A stretch of DNA of 64,000 bases from Tulasnella sp. 424 (taxonomy: Eukaryota; Basidiomycota; Agaricomycetes; Cantharellales; Tulasnellaceae), in NCBI GenBank assembly GCA_019633425.1, contig WSUB01000083.1, positions 7,653 through 71,652 on the forward strand, written 5' to 3'. Made by a program: the position numbers and the translations under genes. Under the pieces are notes generated by a model. The model made no database searches. It saw only the letters and a program-made list of their open reading frames with translations, and was not told where the DNA came from. How positions within the stretch are numbered: position 1 is the first letter of the stretch; every line of letters starts with the position of its first letter. Below, piece after piece: positions 48,160 to 58,934 of this stretch.

Positions 48160-49674
48160 CTAAGTGACCTTTGTCCCGGTCATATGGAGCTCTCGCAAGT
48201 AGGTCTTCAGCTTAGCTACTGTATCACGCCGAAGATTGCCCCCTTCAATGGTAAATTGCTGGATTGCTTGCACTTGTCCTACGTTTTGACGAGCTTCCAC
48301 TACCTCTAGGATTCCATCACATACCAGATCATTTGGAGCCTCGAGGTGAAAAGCAATCAGCTTAGGGAACAGCCAACGTTCGTTTTCTCCATGAGGTAAC
48401 GGGGAGGAGAGCCGCCCTAGAATCGGTATAACGCAGGTTGGCCGCATCCAAAACTTCAACACCAGCTCCTGGACACTAGGAAAATGGCGGTGAAGGATGT
48501 GGGCGAGGTCTACCATCTCTTCATCGCCTTGCATTCCCGAGAACCGAATTACTCTAATGTTTTGGCATAACCGTCTATCGAACCGCCTGAGGATGGCAGC
48601 TAACCCAGCTGGACGTTCTTCTTTGCGGGTCCCCTGCGTCCAATCGTAGTTTTTGAGGATTATCCGGAAATTTCCGACCGTGGTGGCAAGCGTGTCGTTA
48701 GACCCGAAGACCCGCAGCCGAGAGGGGTCGTCATCATCGCTTGATTGTCGGTGAGTGCCAAGAAACCGTCCTGCAGACTCAAACATCGGAGTAAAGTCTC
48801 CCGGAATGAAGTCGAAATGGTGGAACACGACGAAGCGGCGGAGGTTTTGGGCTTCGATGAGGTCCAAGAGGCGGGAGTAGTGCACAAATGGAACTTGAGC
48901 CACGAGTAGGGATTTAAGTCGAGGAAGATGTATTGGTGCTGAATAGGTATCATCGATTGGTGAGGTCTGTCGAATCCGTGCGATTTTGAGTACCTCGAGG
49001 TTCGGGGAGGTTTTGAGTAGCGTGTGTACCTCGTCAACCGATGGGCTGGGCACGCAACCATCGATTTGGAGAGAGCGCATGTTTGCAAAAGATCGCCAAT
49101 TGAGGGAAAGTCCATAGACGCCGAGGTCTCGAAGTCTCGGAGCGTCAAAGACCCCAGTATAGTTGACAGCTGTTTGTGGCATCTGTACGAGCAAGGTTTG
49201 AAGATTGTGGAGTGGAAGACCGAGAATTCGATCGTGTTGCGCATCCGAACGTGCCCAATACTCGAGAGACTTCCATCTCCCGGCCGAAGGAGTGACGCGC
49301 CGTAGGAAACCCGCTATCTTTTCTTCGGGGGTGGGGGCTCCACCGGTGCTATCGATTCCATCCTCTTTGTACGAGACGGAAAGCGGTTGAGTCGAGGATT
49401 TTTCAAGGATCATCGAAAGAAGGTTGGGATCGTGCTTTAACGAGACCCGCGTCCAGAGCTCGTGCATGGAGTCGACGATCTCCATCCAGTACTTGCAGAC
49501 GGATCGAATTGTAAAGAGGTCCCGATAAGATTTTTGGTCATACGCCTCTCCGATAATGATTTGGAGGAGCTCTGGAGGAAGTTGGTGTATTGGGAGACTT
49601 TCATTGTGGCTATGGACCCCCTCGCTGCTCGTCGCCAGGTTCCAATCGTCTACGGGGGAACTGGGGTGCTCCAT
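48160..49674 (-). CDS. F-box-like protein F4
   Basis: Probable SCF ubiquitin-ligase adaptor, 504 residues in a single frame. The ATG at 49674 opens MEHPSSPVDDWNLATSSEGV. The F-box-like motif is at about residues 30-80: HQLPPELLQIIIGEAY, FTIRSVCKYWMEIVD, ELWTRVSL. The remainder carries degenerate leucine-rich segments (PRLRDLGVYGLSL, LEVLKIARI, LPRLKSLLV) and ends LRELHMTGTKVT. No intron is needed. It is a tandem, head-to-tail paralogue of F5 with an almost identical N-terminal 80 residues. Target unknown. Confidence 0.85.
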   Translation of the reverse strand: MEHPSSPVDDWNLATSSEGVHSHNESLPIHQLPPELLQIIIGEAYDQKSYRDLFTIRSVCKYWMEIVDSMHELWTRVSLKHDPNLLSMILEKSSTQPLSVSYKEDGIDSTGGAPTPEEKIAGFLRRVTPSAGRWKSLEYWARSDAQHDRILGLPLHNLQTLLVQMPQTAVNYTGVFDAPRLRDLGVYGLSLNWRSFANMRSLQIDGCVPSPSVDEVHTLLKTSPNLEVLKIARIRQTSPIDDTYSAPIHLPRLKSLLVAQVPFVHYSRLLDLIEAQNLRRFVVFHHFDFIPGDFTPMFESAGRFLGTHRQSSDDDDPSRLRVFGSNDTLATTVGNFRIILKNYDWTQGTRKEERPAGLAAILRRFDRRLCQNIRVIRFSGMQGDEEMVDLAHILHRHFPSVQELVLKFWMRPTCVIPILGRLSSPLPHGENERWLFPKLIAFHLEAPNDLVCDGILEVVEARQNVGQVQAIQQFTIEGGNLRRDTVAKLKTYLRELHMTGTKVT

Positions 49675-50235
49675 AGTATAGAATGGCTATCTTGAATGGG
49701 AGCGTCAGCGATTGCTAGTCGTGCTACGTCAGTAGCTTCATGTACACACCTTGAACCGAGTTGGTCGTTCGGCAGTGCTCAGTCTAAACTGAGGCTCCCT
49801 TTGATTTCCCCACGTCGAAATTCGGTTGGGATCGACACGGACCGAACGAACGAACCTCCACCTCTCGAATGTTGGGGATAGGGATCATACAGGAATTGAT
49901 GATCGATACTGGGTCTATCATTCTAGCGTTATGCGAGGGACATCTTTTGATTCCGCATGCAAACCATGAAAGGTGATCCCCCCTCATGGCTCTGTTCAGT
50001 AGTTCGCGGTGTGACGACGCATCCTCGATTTCTCCGCGTAGAAAATATCATAAGCAATCTAGCGCTAGAGCTCTGAGATAAAAACAGAACTTTTAATATT
50101 ACTGCAACAAGTCGCCAAGTCATTTGATTAGTTATGGACCCCTGTTATTCCGCTGGACGTATCCTTTCCCCGCAATCCGATCTACATACGGAGAAAAGAT
50201 TGAGCTGTTGGTAGTAAAAATGCCACTATATCTAC
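49675..50235. other. Spacer between F4 and F5
   Basis: No gene. The first 150 bases match the F5 upstream region (51757-51910), for example CAATTGCTAATCGTG versus CGATTGCTAGTCGTG and CTTCATGTACACACCTTG-like words, so the promoters were duplicated with the genes. Confidence 0.55.
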
Positions 50236-51756
50236 CTAAACGACCTTTGTGCCGGTCATATGGAGCTCTCGCAAGCATGTCTTGAGCTTAGCTACGGTAT
50301 CACGCCCAATATTACCCCCTTCAATAGTAAGTTGCTGGATTGCTTGCACTTGCTCTCCGTTTTGACGACCTTCCACTACTCCCAAAATCCCATCACATTT
50401 CAGATTATTTGAAGCCTCGAGTTGGACAGCAATGAGCTTAGGGAACAGCCAAGTTTCCCTTCCTCCATGTGGTAACGAGGAGGACAGTCGCCCTAAAATC
50501 GACACAACGGGAGGGCAGGTGGGCCACATGAACCACTGCAGCACCAGTTCCTCGATATTAGGAAGGTGGCGGTGCAGGATGTGAGCGAGATCTACCATCT
50601 CTTCATCGTCCCGGATCCCTGAGAGCCGAATCAATCGAATGCTCTCGCATAACCGTACATCAAATCGCCCGAGAACGGAAGATAACCCGGCTGGACGTTC
50701 TTCTTGCCGGCCTCTCTGCGTCCACTCGTAGTTTTTGAGGATTATCCTACGATTTCCGGCCGCGACTGCAAGCGTGTCGTTAGACCCAAAAACATGCAAT
50801 CGACACGGGTCGTCGTCGTCGCATAACTGTCGGTAAGCGCCAAGAAACCGTCCTGCAGACTTGAACATTGGAGTGAAGTCGTCCCCGTGAAGAGGGAAGT
50901 AGTGGGACACGACGAAACTGTGGAGGTTTGGGGCTTCAATGAGGTCCAAGAGGCGGGAGTAGTGCAAAAATGGAACTAGAACTAGGGATAGGGATTCGAG
51001 TCGAGGAAGATGGATCGGTGCTGAATGGGCGTCATCGATTGGCGAGGTCAGCTTAATGCGTACGATTTTGAGTACCCGAAGGTTTGGGGAAGTTCGGAGT
51101 ATGGTGTATACCTCGTCAACCGATGGGCTAGGCACGCAACCTTCGATTTGGAGGGAGCGCATATCCGAAAAGGATCGCCAATCGAGGGAAAGTCTGCAGA
51201 CATCGAGGTCTCGAAGCCTCGGAGCGTCAAAGACCCCAGTATAATTGACAGCGGTTTGCGGCAAGTGTACGATCAATGTTTGGAGATTGTGGAGTGGGAG
51301 ACCGAGCATTCTGCCATGTTGCGCATCCGAACATTCCCAATACTCGAGAGACTTCCATCTTCCGGCCGAAGGAGTGACGCGCCGTAGGAAACCCGCTATC
51401 TTTTCTTCTGAGGTGGGGGGTCCGCGGTTGCCATCCATTCCGTCCAGTCTGTATGAAACAGAGAGCGGTTGAGTTGAGGATTTTTCAAGGATCATCGAAA
51501 GAAGGTTGGGATCGTGTTTCAACGAGACCCGCGTCCAGAGCTCGTGCATGAAGTCGACAATCTCCATCCAGTACTTGCAGACGGATCGAATTGTAAAGAG
51601 GTCTCGATATGATTCTTGGTTATAAGCCTCTCCGATAATGATTTGGAGGAGCTCTGGAGGAAGTCGGTGTATCGGGAGACTTTCATTGTGGCTATGGACC
51701 CCCTCGCTCGTCGCCAGTTTCCAATCGCCCACGGAGGGAACGGGGAGGTGCTGCAT
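50236..51756 (-). CDS. F-box-like protein F5
   Basis: Tandem paralogue of F4, 506 residues, a single frame from the ATG at 51756 (MQHLPVPSVGDWKLATSEGV). The F-box-like motif is at about residues 30-80 (HRLPPELLQIIIGEAYNQ, FTIRSVCKYWMEIVDF, ELWTRVSL). Leucine-rich segments follow (PRLRDLDVCRLSLDW, LRVLKIVRI, LPRLESLSLV), ending LRELHMTGTKVV. The F-box part is nearly identical to F4, while the region of about residues 230-350 differs more, as expected if the C-terminal part recognises changing targets. Role as SCF adaptor is by family; the substrate is unknown. Confidence 0.85.
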   Translation of the reverse strand: MQHLPVPSVGDWKLATSEGVHSHNESLPIHRLPPELLQIIIGEAYNQESYRDLFTIRSVCKYWMEIVDFMHELWTRVSLKHDPNLLSMILEKSSTQPLSVSYRLDGMDGNRGPPTSEEKIAGFLRRVTPSAGRWKSLEYWECSDAQHGRMLGLPLHNLQTLIVHLPQTAVNYTGVFDAPRLRDLDVCRLSLDWRSFSDMRSLQIEGCVPSPSVDEVYTILRTSPNLRVLKIVRIKLTSPIDDAHSAPIHLPRLESLSLVLVPFLHYSRLLDLIEAPNLHSFVVSHYFPLHGDDFTPMFKSAGRFLGAYRQLCDDDDPCRLHVFGSNDTLAVAAGNRRIILKNYEWTQRGRQEERPAGLSSVLGRFDVRLCESIRLIRLSGIRDDEEMVDLAHILHRHLPNIEELVLQWFMWPTCPPVVSILGRLSSSLPHGGRETWLFPKLIAVQLEASNNLKCDGILGVVEGRQNGEQVQAIQQLTIEGGNIGRDTVAKLKTCLRELHMTGTKVV

Positions 51757-52648
51757 AGTATAGACCGGCTATCGTGTATGTGAGTGTCAGCAATTGCTAA
51801 TCGTGGTACATCAGTAGCTTCCTGTACACACCTTGCACCGAGTTGGTCGTTCGCTGCTGAGTCTCAACTGAGGCCCTTTGACTTCCCACGTCGAAATCTG
51901 GGTGGGATCGACGCGCACGCTGCACTAACAAACGGAAAACAAGGTCGACCCACAGCACAAACAGCGCTGATTTCTCCCCCAACCCCACTAAGTTTTGAAT
52001 TAGTCTGCGAGCAGCTGGGTGCTGCTATCTTGCCAGTTTCGCCGCTTCGTAGTACTTACGCCGGCTCCATGAGGGCAACGCTTGTCACCCTAAGTGGCAT
52101 CTCGATTGAGTACGATGATCGGCTACGTGAGTAGCCCGGAAACTAGGTCTTTTTTTTTGGTTGTGCTGATCGCTATCTGAATCTGGTTTTTTGGCATGAA
52201 GCCATTTGAAAATCCACAGGTCCGACTTCCGAGTGGTGCTGCAATTACCAGATAGTGGGGTATCTGAGGTAAACAGCACACGGAGCCCGCCACCCTATCC
52301 CAAGAGTCTGGATCCAGGATACCAATCTTTGGACGTCGGGTGATCACGACGGCTACCGGGACGCGCCTTCTGTTTACCATCCTATGAAAATGTGACGTAT
52401 CAAAAGTGAACCCCTCCATACGTCCAGTACGAACCTCGACCTTTCCTTTTGACGGAAGATTCCATCACATGGGCCGTCTATGTAGGGTAGCTCTGCAGCT
52501 TCAGCCAATCTTTGGATCGCTATCCCGTGTACGCACAAGGATTGTCCTCCAGAACGTGCCATGCCTTTTCCAGACCCCAAGCCTCCATCTATGTTTTTCC
52601 GCTCGTTCTTCGCGTTTTACGAATTGCACTCTGCCATCATTGCCATTT
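51757..52648. other. F5 upstream region and spacer
   Basis: About 900 bases without a convincing gene. The first part is the F5 promoter region shared with F4. A TTTTTTTTGG stretch is at 52149. The final 90 bases run into the minisatellite. Nothing else seen. Confidence 0.45.
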
Positions 52649-53295
52649 CATGGCGTTTGCAAAGCTGGAAGCTGCCAACGTTTCCGGGCGGACTTGCACC
52701 ACAAACACCCGAATTCCCGGAAGGCTCCTCACCCGAGGCTCAGGAAGTCTATATTGGGCATAGTGCCAATCAATGCCATTGCATAGTGACTGCAAGGCTG
52801 GAGGCTGCCGACGTTCCGGGGCGACTTGCACCACGGGCACCCGAATTCCCAGAAGGCTCCTCACCCGAGGCTCAGGAAGTCTATATGGGGCATAGTGCCC
52901 ACTGTCAAGGCTATTTCGTGGTGTTTGCAAGGCGAGAAGCTGCCGAGGTTTCCGGGCGACTTGCACCACGGGCACGCGAACTCCCAGAAGGCTCCTCATC
53001 CGAGGCTCAGGAAGTCTATATGGGGCATAGTGCCCACTGTCGATGCTATTTCGCGATTTTTGCAAGGCTAGAAGCTGCCGAGGTTTCCGGGCGACTTGCA
53101 CCACGGGCACCCGAATTTCCCGAAGGCTCCTCACCCGAGGTTCAGGAAGTCTATATGGGGCATAGTGCCCACTGTTGATTGCTCTTTCATGGTGTGTGCA
53201 AGGCTAGAAGCTGCCGATATTTCCGGGAGACCTGCACCACCGGCACGCGAATCTCAAGGCTCCTCACCCGAGGCTCCGTAAGTCTATATTGGGCT
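52649..53295 (+). repeat. Tandem repeat, five units of about 132-135 bases
   Basis: The landmark CCCGAGGCT (one unit has CCCGAGGTT, one ATCCGAGGCT) recurs near 52732, 52864, 52999, 53134 and 53267, spacings of 132, 135, 135 and 133 bases. Each unit contains GCAAGGCT(A/G)GA(A/G)GCTGCC, TTTCCGGGCGACTTGCACCAC, GAAGGCTCCTCA and GAAGTCTATAT(T/G)GGGC. Unit 1 and unit 5 are the most diverged. An open frame on the plus strand runs 52561-53178, and other frames on both strands are also open, which is common when a repeat unit near a multiple of three lacks stops. I see no start context or splice signal that proves it is coding. Confidence 0.85.
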
Positions 53296-53678
53296 TAGTG
53301 TGTCCAGGGACCAGGCGCTACAGGTGGACTGCTTTGTTTTGGTTCACCGAGGCCCTACTTGCCCCTCCGCCCATGGTATAGAAGAAACTCCCTCCTTTCC
53401 GATCTGGAGGATATAAAAAATTGACGCTCAAATGGAATGCGTCCTACAGGGCTTCTTTATTACAGTCTCATAATACTCTTTGAGACCCCCTTTAATCCCC
53501 CCCCCCCCCCCAACAAAGGCTCCCTCGAACCTCATCGCGCACATCCAGCGCTCTTTGCTCAATTAACCAGGAGCCTCTCGCTTTAAACAAAACAACCGGT
53601 GAGAATGAGCCTCTTTACTGCCAGTCTCTCTGGGTACTCCTTACCTATGCCAGTCCTTTACAGCATAGACCTACCACG

Positions 53679-54614
53679 ATGTCATCCCGAGAAACCATCT
53701 CCCGTTCACCAGCTCACTCGCACCTCCCGGTGCACAAAGTTCCAACAAAAGCAAATTCGGTCGCCCAAGAGAATGTACAAACAGGTGCCACGATCTCACA
53801 TGCTCCGACTCAAACCCAAGCTGGCTCTGCGCGAGCGAAACATAGCCCAGACACTGTGATCAAGGTGGCTTCTCGCCGAAAGTAAGCGTTGACGATGCTG
53901 CGGTGTCGCTTCGAAAGGCGCTGGAACACATATGCTTCGGGAGATGTCCACGAGCTTTCTGCGGTACGGTGGCCGTCATACGAATCAATTCTTTATGTAC
54001 AAGTCTCTTCCTTTGCACCTTTCACAAGCCTGTCTCTCCCTTCTTTTTGTTCGATGTGGCAAGTCTTTGTAATTTCACCTCCTTCAAGATTATACATCAG
54101 TGGATAGTCTTGGGGAACGTGCTTCGCCCAAGACTATTACTGGATGTCATCGTGCTTATCTCGCTTATGATCAATACATTGTATATGGGTAAGGTCTACT
54201 TGTCTCGGAGCCTCCACGTTCTCTGCGATTCACTTTCGTCCATCCAAACCCGGCAATCATTAATGACAAAGCCATGCACCTAGGGTCGTCGACCTAAGAG
54301 TCCAGATCTCAGATATGCGGGCACGACGTGTGGAAGGAAGGGTGCTATGAGTCTAAACGAGAGGAGACAAAAAGGCATGAGGGTCCATGATAATTGAGTT
54401 TGAATTCAATTGATCCAAAATCTGAAGATTGGTTATCCCACGGGACGCACCCGAACTAACCAGAACCATAACCGACAGCTCGTACAAGGAATTCGCGTTT
54501 TCCCTAGAAACACCAATGAGTTCGTTAGCGGGAGACGCCGAGGCCGCCTTAGACTCCGAATCGATCCAGTCGCTCTCCAAGTCCTCTCTAGTCAAACCTA
54601 CCATAACGTTTTGA
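53679..54614 (+). pseudogene. Y, possible degenerate multi-exon membrane protein gene
   Basis: The ATG at 53679 opens 68 codons (MSSRETISRSPAHSHLPVHK), with an N-terminus resembling X1-X5. A GTAAGC donor follows at 53883, with an acceptor at about 53921 (TTCGAAAG), leading to a hydrophobic exon (LCTSLFLCTFHKP, LLLDVIVLISLMINTLYM) that ends at a GTAAGG near 54189. A well-formed acceptor with branch point (GAACTAACCAG) at about 54462 opens a polar last exon ending LVKPTITF-stop at 54614. The region between, where more membrane segments would be expected, is not open. It looks like a 7-membrane-segment type gene that has lost its middle, or a short gene of unknown type. Confidence 0.35.
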
Positions 54615-55672
54615 TTGACTAAAATGCAGCTACTAGAGCAGATCGTGGTTCCTCAGACGAATAGAGGCGGGAGGGTCTTATCAGAGAACACGCTTCTTGT
54701 CTGCCAGCCAAACGGCCTCACACTACATCTGAAGGAAGCACGTCGCCATACTGCTGTATCCGCCCTGTCGAGATTCTCACAGTACATTCGGGGTTGGGAG
54801 GCGTCTACGCCAGTGCTGAACAACCCGGCCAAACTCGACAACGGTCGGGTTGCATATATCAAGTTGCAACGTCGATGGAACAACGACAGAGGGTAGGTTG
54901 CCCGAGGGGAAATCCGGAGACTACCTTGGTGTAGTGAGCATCACCCACAAATACAGTGAACACTGGGGAGCCAGTCTACTCCCTGCCACCCACTAACCGC
55001 CATCCGACAGTATGCGGGCATGTCTGCGGGGATGGTAGTCCTTAGGTACCACGTGAAGACGGTAAGTGCTTTAGTACTGATAGTCACACTTCAAATATAA
55101 TCCTAGGTTAAGCAATAGTTGCTTAGGCTCAGAACGATGGCTGAGGCTCTGCCGTGTAGCATTGGGCGTTGACAGAGGGGATTGATTGGTCGACGCTTGC
55201 AGTGACGGATAACTCAGTAGATGTCGAGACCCATACACGATAACCTATGATTGACTGCTTATATACGCCATTTTATATAGTGTCTTCCAATTAGATATTT
55301 GGAAGCGCTGTGTGATAATCTAGCTTTGGGATGGCCGTGGGTCGGTTCGAATATCTCCCCCATCCTCACGCGCTATTCTGCGAACGAATGACCATGCAAG
55401 CAACAGACGATGAGCTCGTTCATGGCTTTAATTCAATGCTGTTTCTCATTTCTAGAAGTCACACATACTATGGGGTTCGGGAACTGGACCGGCGGCAAGA
55501 ATACAGGACCTAGATGAGGGCCGGGGGGGCGAGCACTCAACGGAACTCATCGATCATCAACTCCTCCTCGCCAAGTGTAACAGCAAGCGACGGAAACGGT
55601 CCAATCATCTATGTAGTTTTGGCTCTCGATCACCTTGGCTGGCCCTAGGTTACTAAGACCAGTTCGTGCAAA
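54615..55672. other. Spacer between Y and F6
   Basis: A plus-strand frame at 54615-54896 and a minus-strand frame across the same bases are both open, without similarity that would decide between them. From 54900 to 55672 there is no frame of interest and no recognised repeat. Confidence 0.4.
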
Positions 55673-57319
55673 TTAAGAGCTTGCTTCGTTAAGGGGTGGA
55701 GTCTGCTAAAAGCAGATGGTAAGTTTTGAGCGTCCCGCAGATGGGGGGGAGGGTACATCACTCACATCCACTATTTCAGTTTTAGTCAACCTGAGTTCTT
55801 GAACCAATCCTTCCAAATTATCTGCTGTCGCTCGAGGCATCCTAAACCCTTCCAAGTCTAGGAGCTTCAGGGCTGTTGCTAGCTTGGACTCTGTTCGGCT
55901 TTGAACAAGCTCCAAGATAGAGCTACTGCAAAGCGGTGAACCCTTTCTCACCGCCCGCAGTCGAAGGCCTGACAGACGAGGGAAGAGCTCCTGCTTCCGA
56001 TCGTTAACATCTTGTTCCCCGCTGAGGGCCTCGACGATTGACTCGACATAGGTATCATTGCCTTCGAGTCCTGTTACAACCAACTCCCTGAGTTCCGGGC
56101 AGTACTGGTTGAGGAGTCGAAGGTACTCGGCCACTTCCTGATTCGACGGAGCTCCTTCCAAGCTGACTACCCTGATCGCGCTGCAGAGATTCGGATGAAA
56201 CTGCGCCAGAGCGGCTGAGAGACTGGCGACCTTTTCCTGGTCTCCGTTACTTTCCGACCAGCGGAACCTTCGAAGTGTGATTCTCCGATCCCCCACTTCA
56301 ACCCTCAAATTGTCAATGCTCGCCACAACGACTAATTGAAACAGGTTTCCGTCCTTGCGGAATCGCGTATCTCCGCCAATGTGGCGCCCTGCTGCTCCAA
56401 AGATACGAGGGAAATCATCCGACCATCCCTTGTAAGTCATGGAGTGTGAGAAACGGAGAAGGTTTGGGGCCTCGATTTGATCCAAGAGGATGGATAGAGG
56501 GACTACCGGAAGCTTGGAGAAACGCATCACTTGGAGTTTCGGAAGGGAAATAGGGGGAAGGGGGTGCACACTCTCGGGATCAATCGTTGCCGTCATTGGC
56601 CAGTTTCGCGCTACTTCGAGCTCCTCGAGATTTGGGGAAGCGCGTAGAACTGTGATGAGCTCGCTGAGATCGGGTCCTTCGGTGTTCTGGTCGATTTCCA
56701 GCGATCGGAGCCCCGCGACGGAATGCCAGTTGAGCGAACATCGGTGAGCGTGCAGAGAAACGAGCCTCGGCGCATTGATATTTGCGGAATATTTGATATT
56801 TCCTGATAGAAGAATGTTGAGCTGGCGGAGCAGGTCGAAGGGCAACCCTAGTAAACGCTCGTGTAGCTCATAGCACGATGCCCGGTAATCGAAAAACTCC
56901 CACCGCCTCGATGAAGGTGTAACAAGACTGAGGAAAGCCGAGATATGGTCCTCTGGAAGCTGTTTGTACCCTGCGAAGGTCTGGTCATCGTACCAGATGG
57001 ATAATGGCTGTGTTTTGGACTTGACCAGGATCATGTTTACCAGGTCGAGCTTGAACTCGAGCCAAATAGACGTCCATAGGCTCGGGGTCGCATCCACAAT
57101 TTCCATCCACTGCTTGCAAACCTCCCGAATGTTGAACAGGGCAGAGTAGTATTGCCGACTATACCACTTTGACGGTGCAGCATCCAACAAGACAAGGGTC
57201 AAGATTTCTGGAGGTAATTGGCGGAAAGAGATGGGATCGTGTTTTCCGTGAGATACTGGAGATGCTACTGCCGCACCATGGGTTGACCGCGGAGCTGTCG
57301 TGACTGATCCGGGTTGCAT
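55673..57319 (-). CDS. F-box-like protein F6
   Basis: Probable SCF adaptor. Exon 1 is 55766-57319 (518 codons), exon 2 is 55673-55705 (10 residues plus stop). The donor is GTGAGT and the acceptor CTTTTAG, intron 60 bases. I chose the ATG at 57319 (MQPGSVTTAPRSTHGAAVAS) because the F-box lies about 35 residues in, as in F4 and F5; the frame is open further upstream but lacks a convincing ATG. The F-box-like motif is at about residues 33-85: RQLPPEILTLVLLDA, FNIREVCKQWMEIVD, SLWTSIWL. A leucine-rich region follows (PRLVSLHAHRCSL, LEELEVARN, LPKLQVMRF). It is the most divergent member of this group. Target unknown. Confidence 0.8.
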
Positions 57320-58149
57320 TGATCGGTTTCCTAAAGTAGTCCGCCACAATGTAGTTGTCAGTTCTTCGCCAGGTATTAGCTGCAGCCAAACTATTCTTAC
57401 TCCTAGAAGCTTGATTAGATGTACGTCAGTGTTCGGAATGATATTCTGTTGGTGGGTTGTGGTTTTAGGCCCGCTGATTCGATGTTTGGCGCGCGATGAC
57501 TGGTTTGTCACGATACGAGCAAACTGCCTCGAACCGCCACCGCATGCCAGGGAGTGTGATGATATTCTGCCAGGAACCTGTTACCAATGATGAAAGAGAA
57601 GTGATATTGGCTTGAGGAACACAAATATATCGGCTGCGACCGAGAGCAAGTTGCTTGTTCAACATCATTGGTGTGCGAAGTTGAGCAGAGGGGCCAGCTA
57701 AGAGATCACGCCTGTCTAGCGAGATATGGTGCGAGGCACCGCACCGGGGATGTCCCAAGACTCGAGAGGAACTCCTGCGTTGCTGCCATGTGGGTGCAGG
57801 TCTTGCTCAACCCTTGATTCTGCCACGTCTTGCAACCGTTCCAGATTTCGCAATTTAGGACTGTGGTGGACTTGCCATAGAGACGTAGACCAATGCATAT
57901 TAGTTCCTCAATGCTACGTTCAGAAATTCTTATGTGAATCAAGACATCCCTTGGAGGAGACTGAATCCGGTGTTTAGCCGACGAGATAGTATCTGTTGGT
58001 CTCCCAAAAGGTACTGTACAATAGAGTGGGAATTATTTCGATCACTTATAAGCAAGACCCTGTCATTGCCCCGATGAATTCTCCGGCAATACCGTCTGAA
58101 TGCAAAATTATCAGTCTCTAATAGCACCTATGATGACATCCCAAACATA
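57320..58149. other. Spacer between F6 and relic F7
   Basis: No gene supported. Minus-strand frames at 57465-57942 overlap each other and lack similarity. The region presumably contains the F6 promoter and the decayed 3' flank of F7. Confidence 0.4.
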
Positions 58150-58930
58150 CTGACCTCGATGTGTCGCGTGCCGTCTAAAGTAAGCTCTAGCAGGCATCCC
58201 TTCAGCCTGGCTTCCGCATCACGTCCAATCCTGCCTTTCTTGATCTCGATCCGCTGGATTGTCCGCATTCCCGCATTTTGACGAGCGTCGAGGATCTCAA
58301 GGATCCTATCACATATTATGCCAGAATTGGCTTTGAGCTAAGGAGCAGTAAGTTGGGGAAATAGCCACCCGCCTCCATGTCTCGGACGTAGTGGTGATCC
58401 TAGCGTTTCCGAGACGAGATGTCCATCGACTCGGTCTTGAAGCGAGGACAGAGTGGCCACGAGCTCTTCTGCATTAGGGAGAAGGCTGTTCGGGATGAGA
58501 CATAGGCAATCCATGCCCTCGCGACACTGCGGTCCAGCGAACATGAACTACTTTGATGCCCTCCCTGACCTCGCTGTCAAACTCCCTTCAGGTAGAACAT
58601 AGCAAGTCCTGACGTTCATCTTTGCCATAGCGGTCCGTTCCCCATTCAGGTATGTTCAACGAAATCCTCCAGTCTCCAAGCGATATCGTGAAGGTGTCAG
58701 GAGACACGAAAATACGGAACCTAGTGGCAGCTTGTTGCTGTGAGAATCAGTGTGATTGTCGGTTCTTCCCAATAAACCGCCCTGCAGGCTCGAAAAATGG
58801 GAAAGCGTCATCCCCGCTCCGGTGATCGGTCAGGAAATATCGGGACCGTCGGAAGTTTGGGGCATCCATCAGGTCCAATGGGTGAGGGCCCAACCCGAGG
58901 CTCCCACGTCGAGCTCGGTTCGAATTGCCC
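58150..58930 (-). pseudogene. F7, 5'-truncated F-box gene relic
   Basis: It matches the C-terminal half of F8 and F9. The plus-strand words CTGACCTCGATGTGTC and CGTCCAATCCTGCCTTTCTTGAT align with their C-terminal coding ends. Frame pieces include AEELVATLSSLQDRVDGHLV, GGGWLFPQLTAP and DAPNFRRSRYFLT, in different frames. The F-box half is absent; at about 58935 the sequence switches to a region that aligns with 61610 onward, the flank of the F8/F9 duplication. It is a relic. Confidence 0.75.
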
Positions 58931-58934
58931 GGAC

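Noticed and set aside
52637..53134. Minus-strand repeat protein opposite the minisatellite
   Set aside because: A repeat unit without stops opens several frames; there is no evidence for this strand.
52649..53295. CRISPR array
   Set aside because: Whole units of about 135 bases repeat without unique spacers, and the window is fungal.
57320..57511. Upstream extension of F6 to 57511
   Set aside because: No convincing ATG and no similarity to the other F-box N-termini; the ATG at 57319 gives the usual spacing to the F-box.
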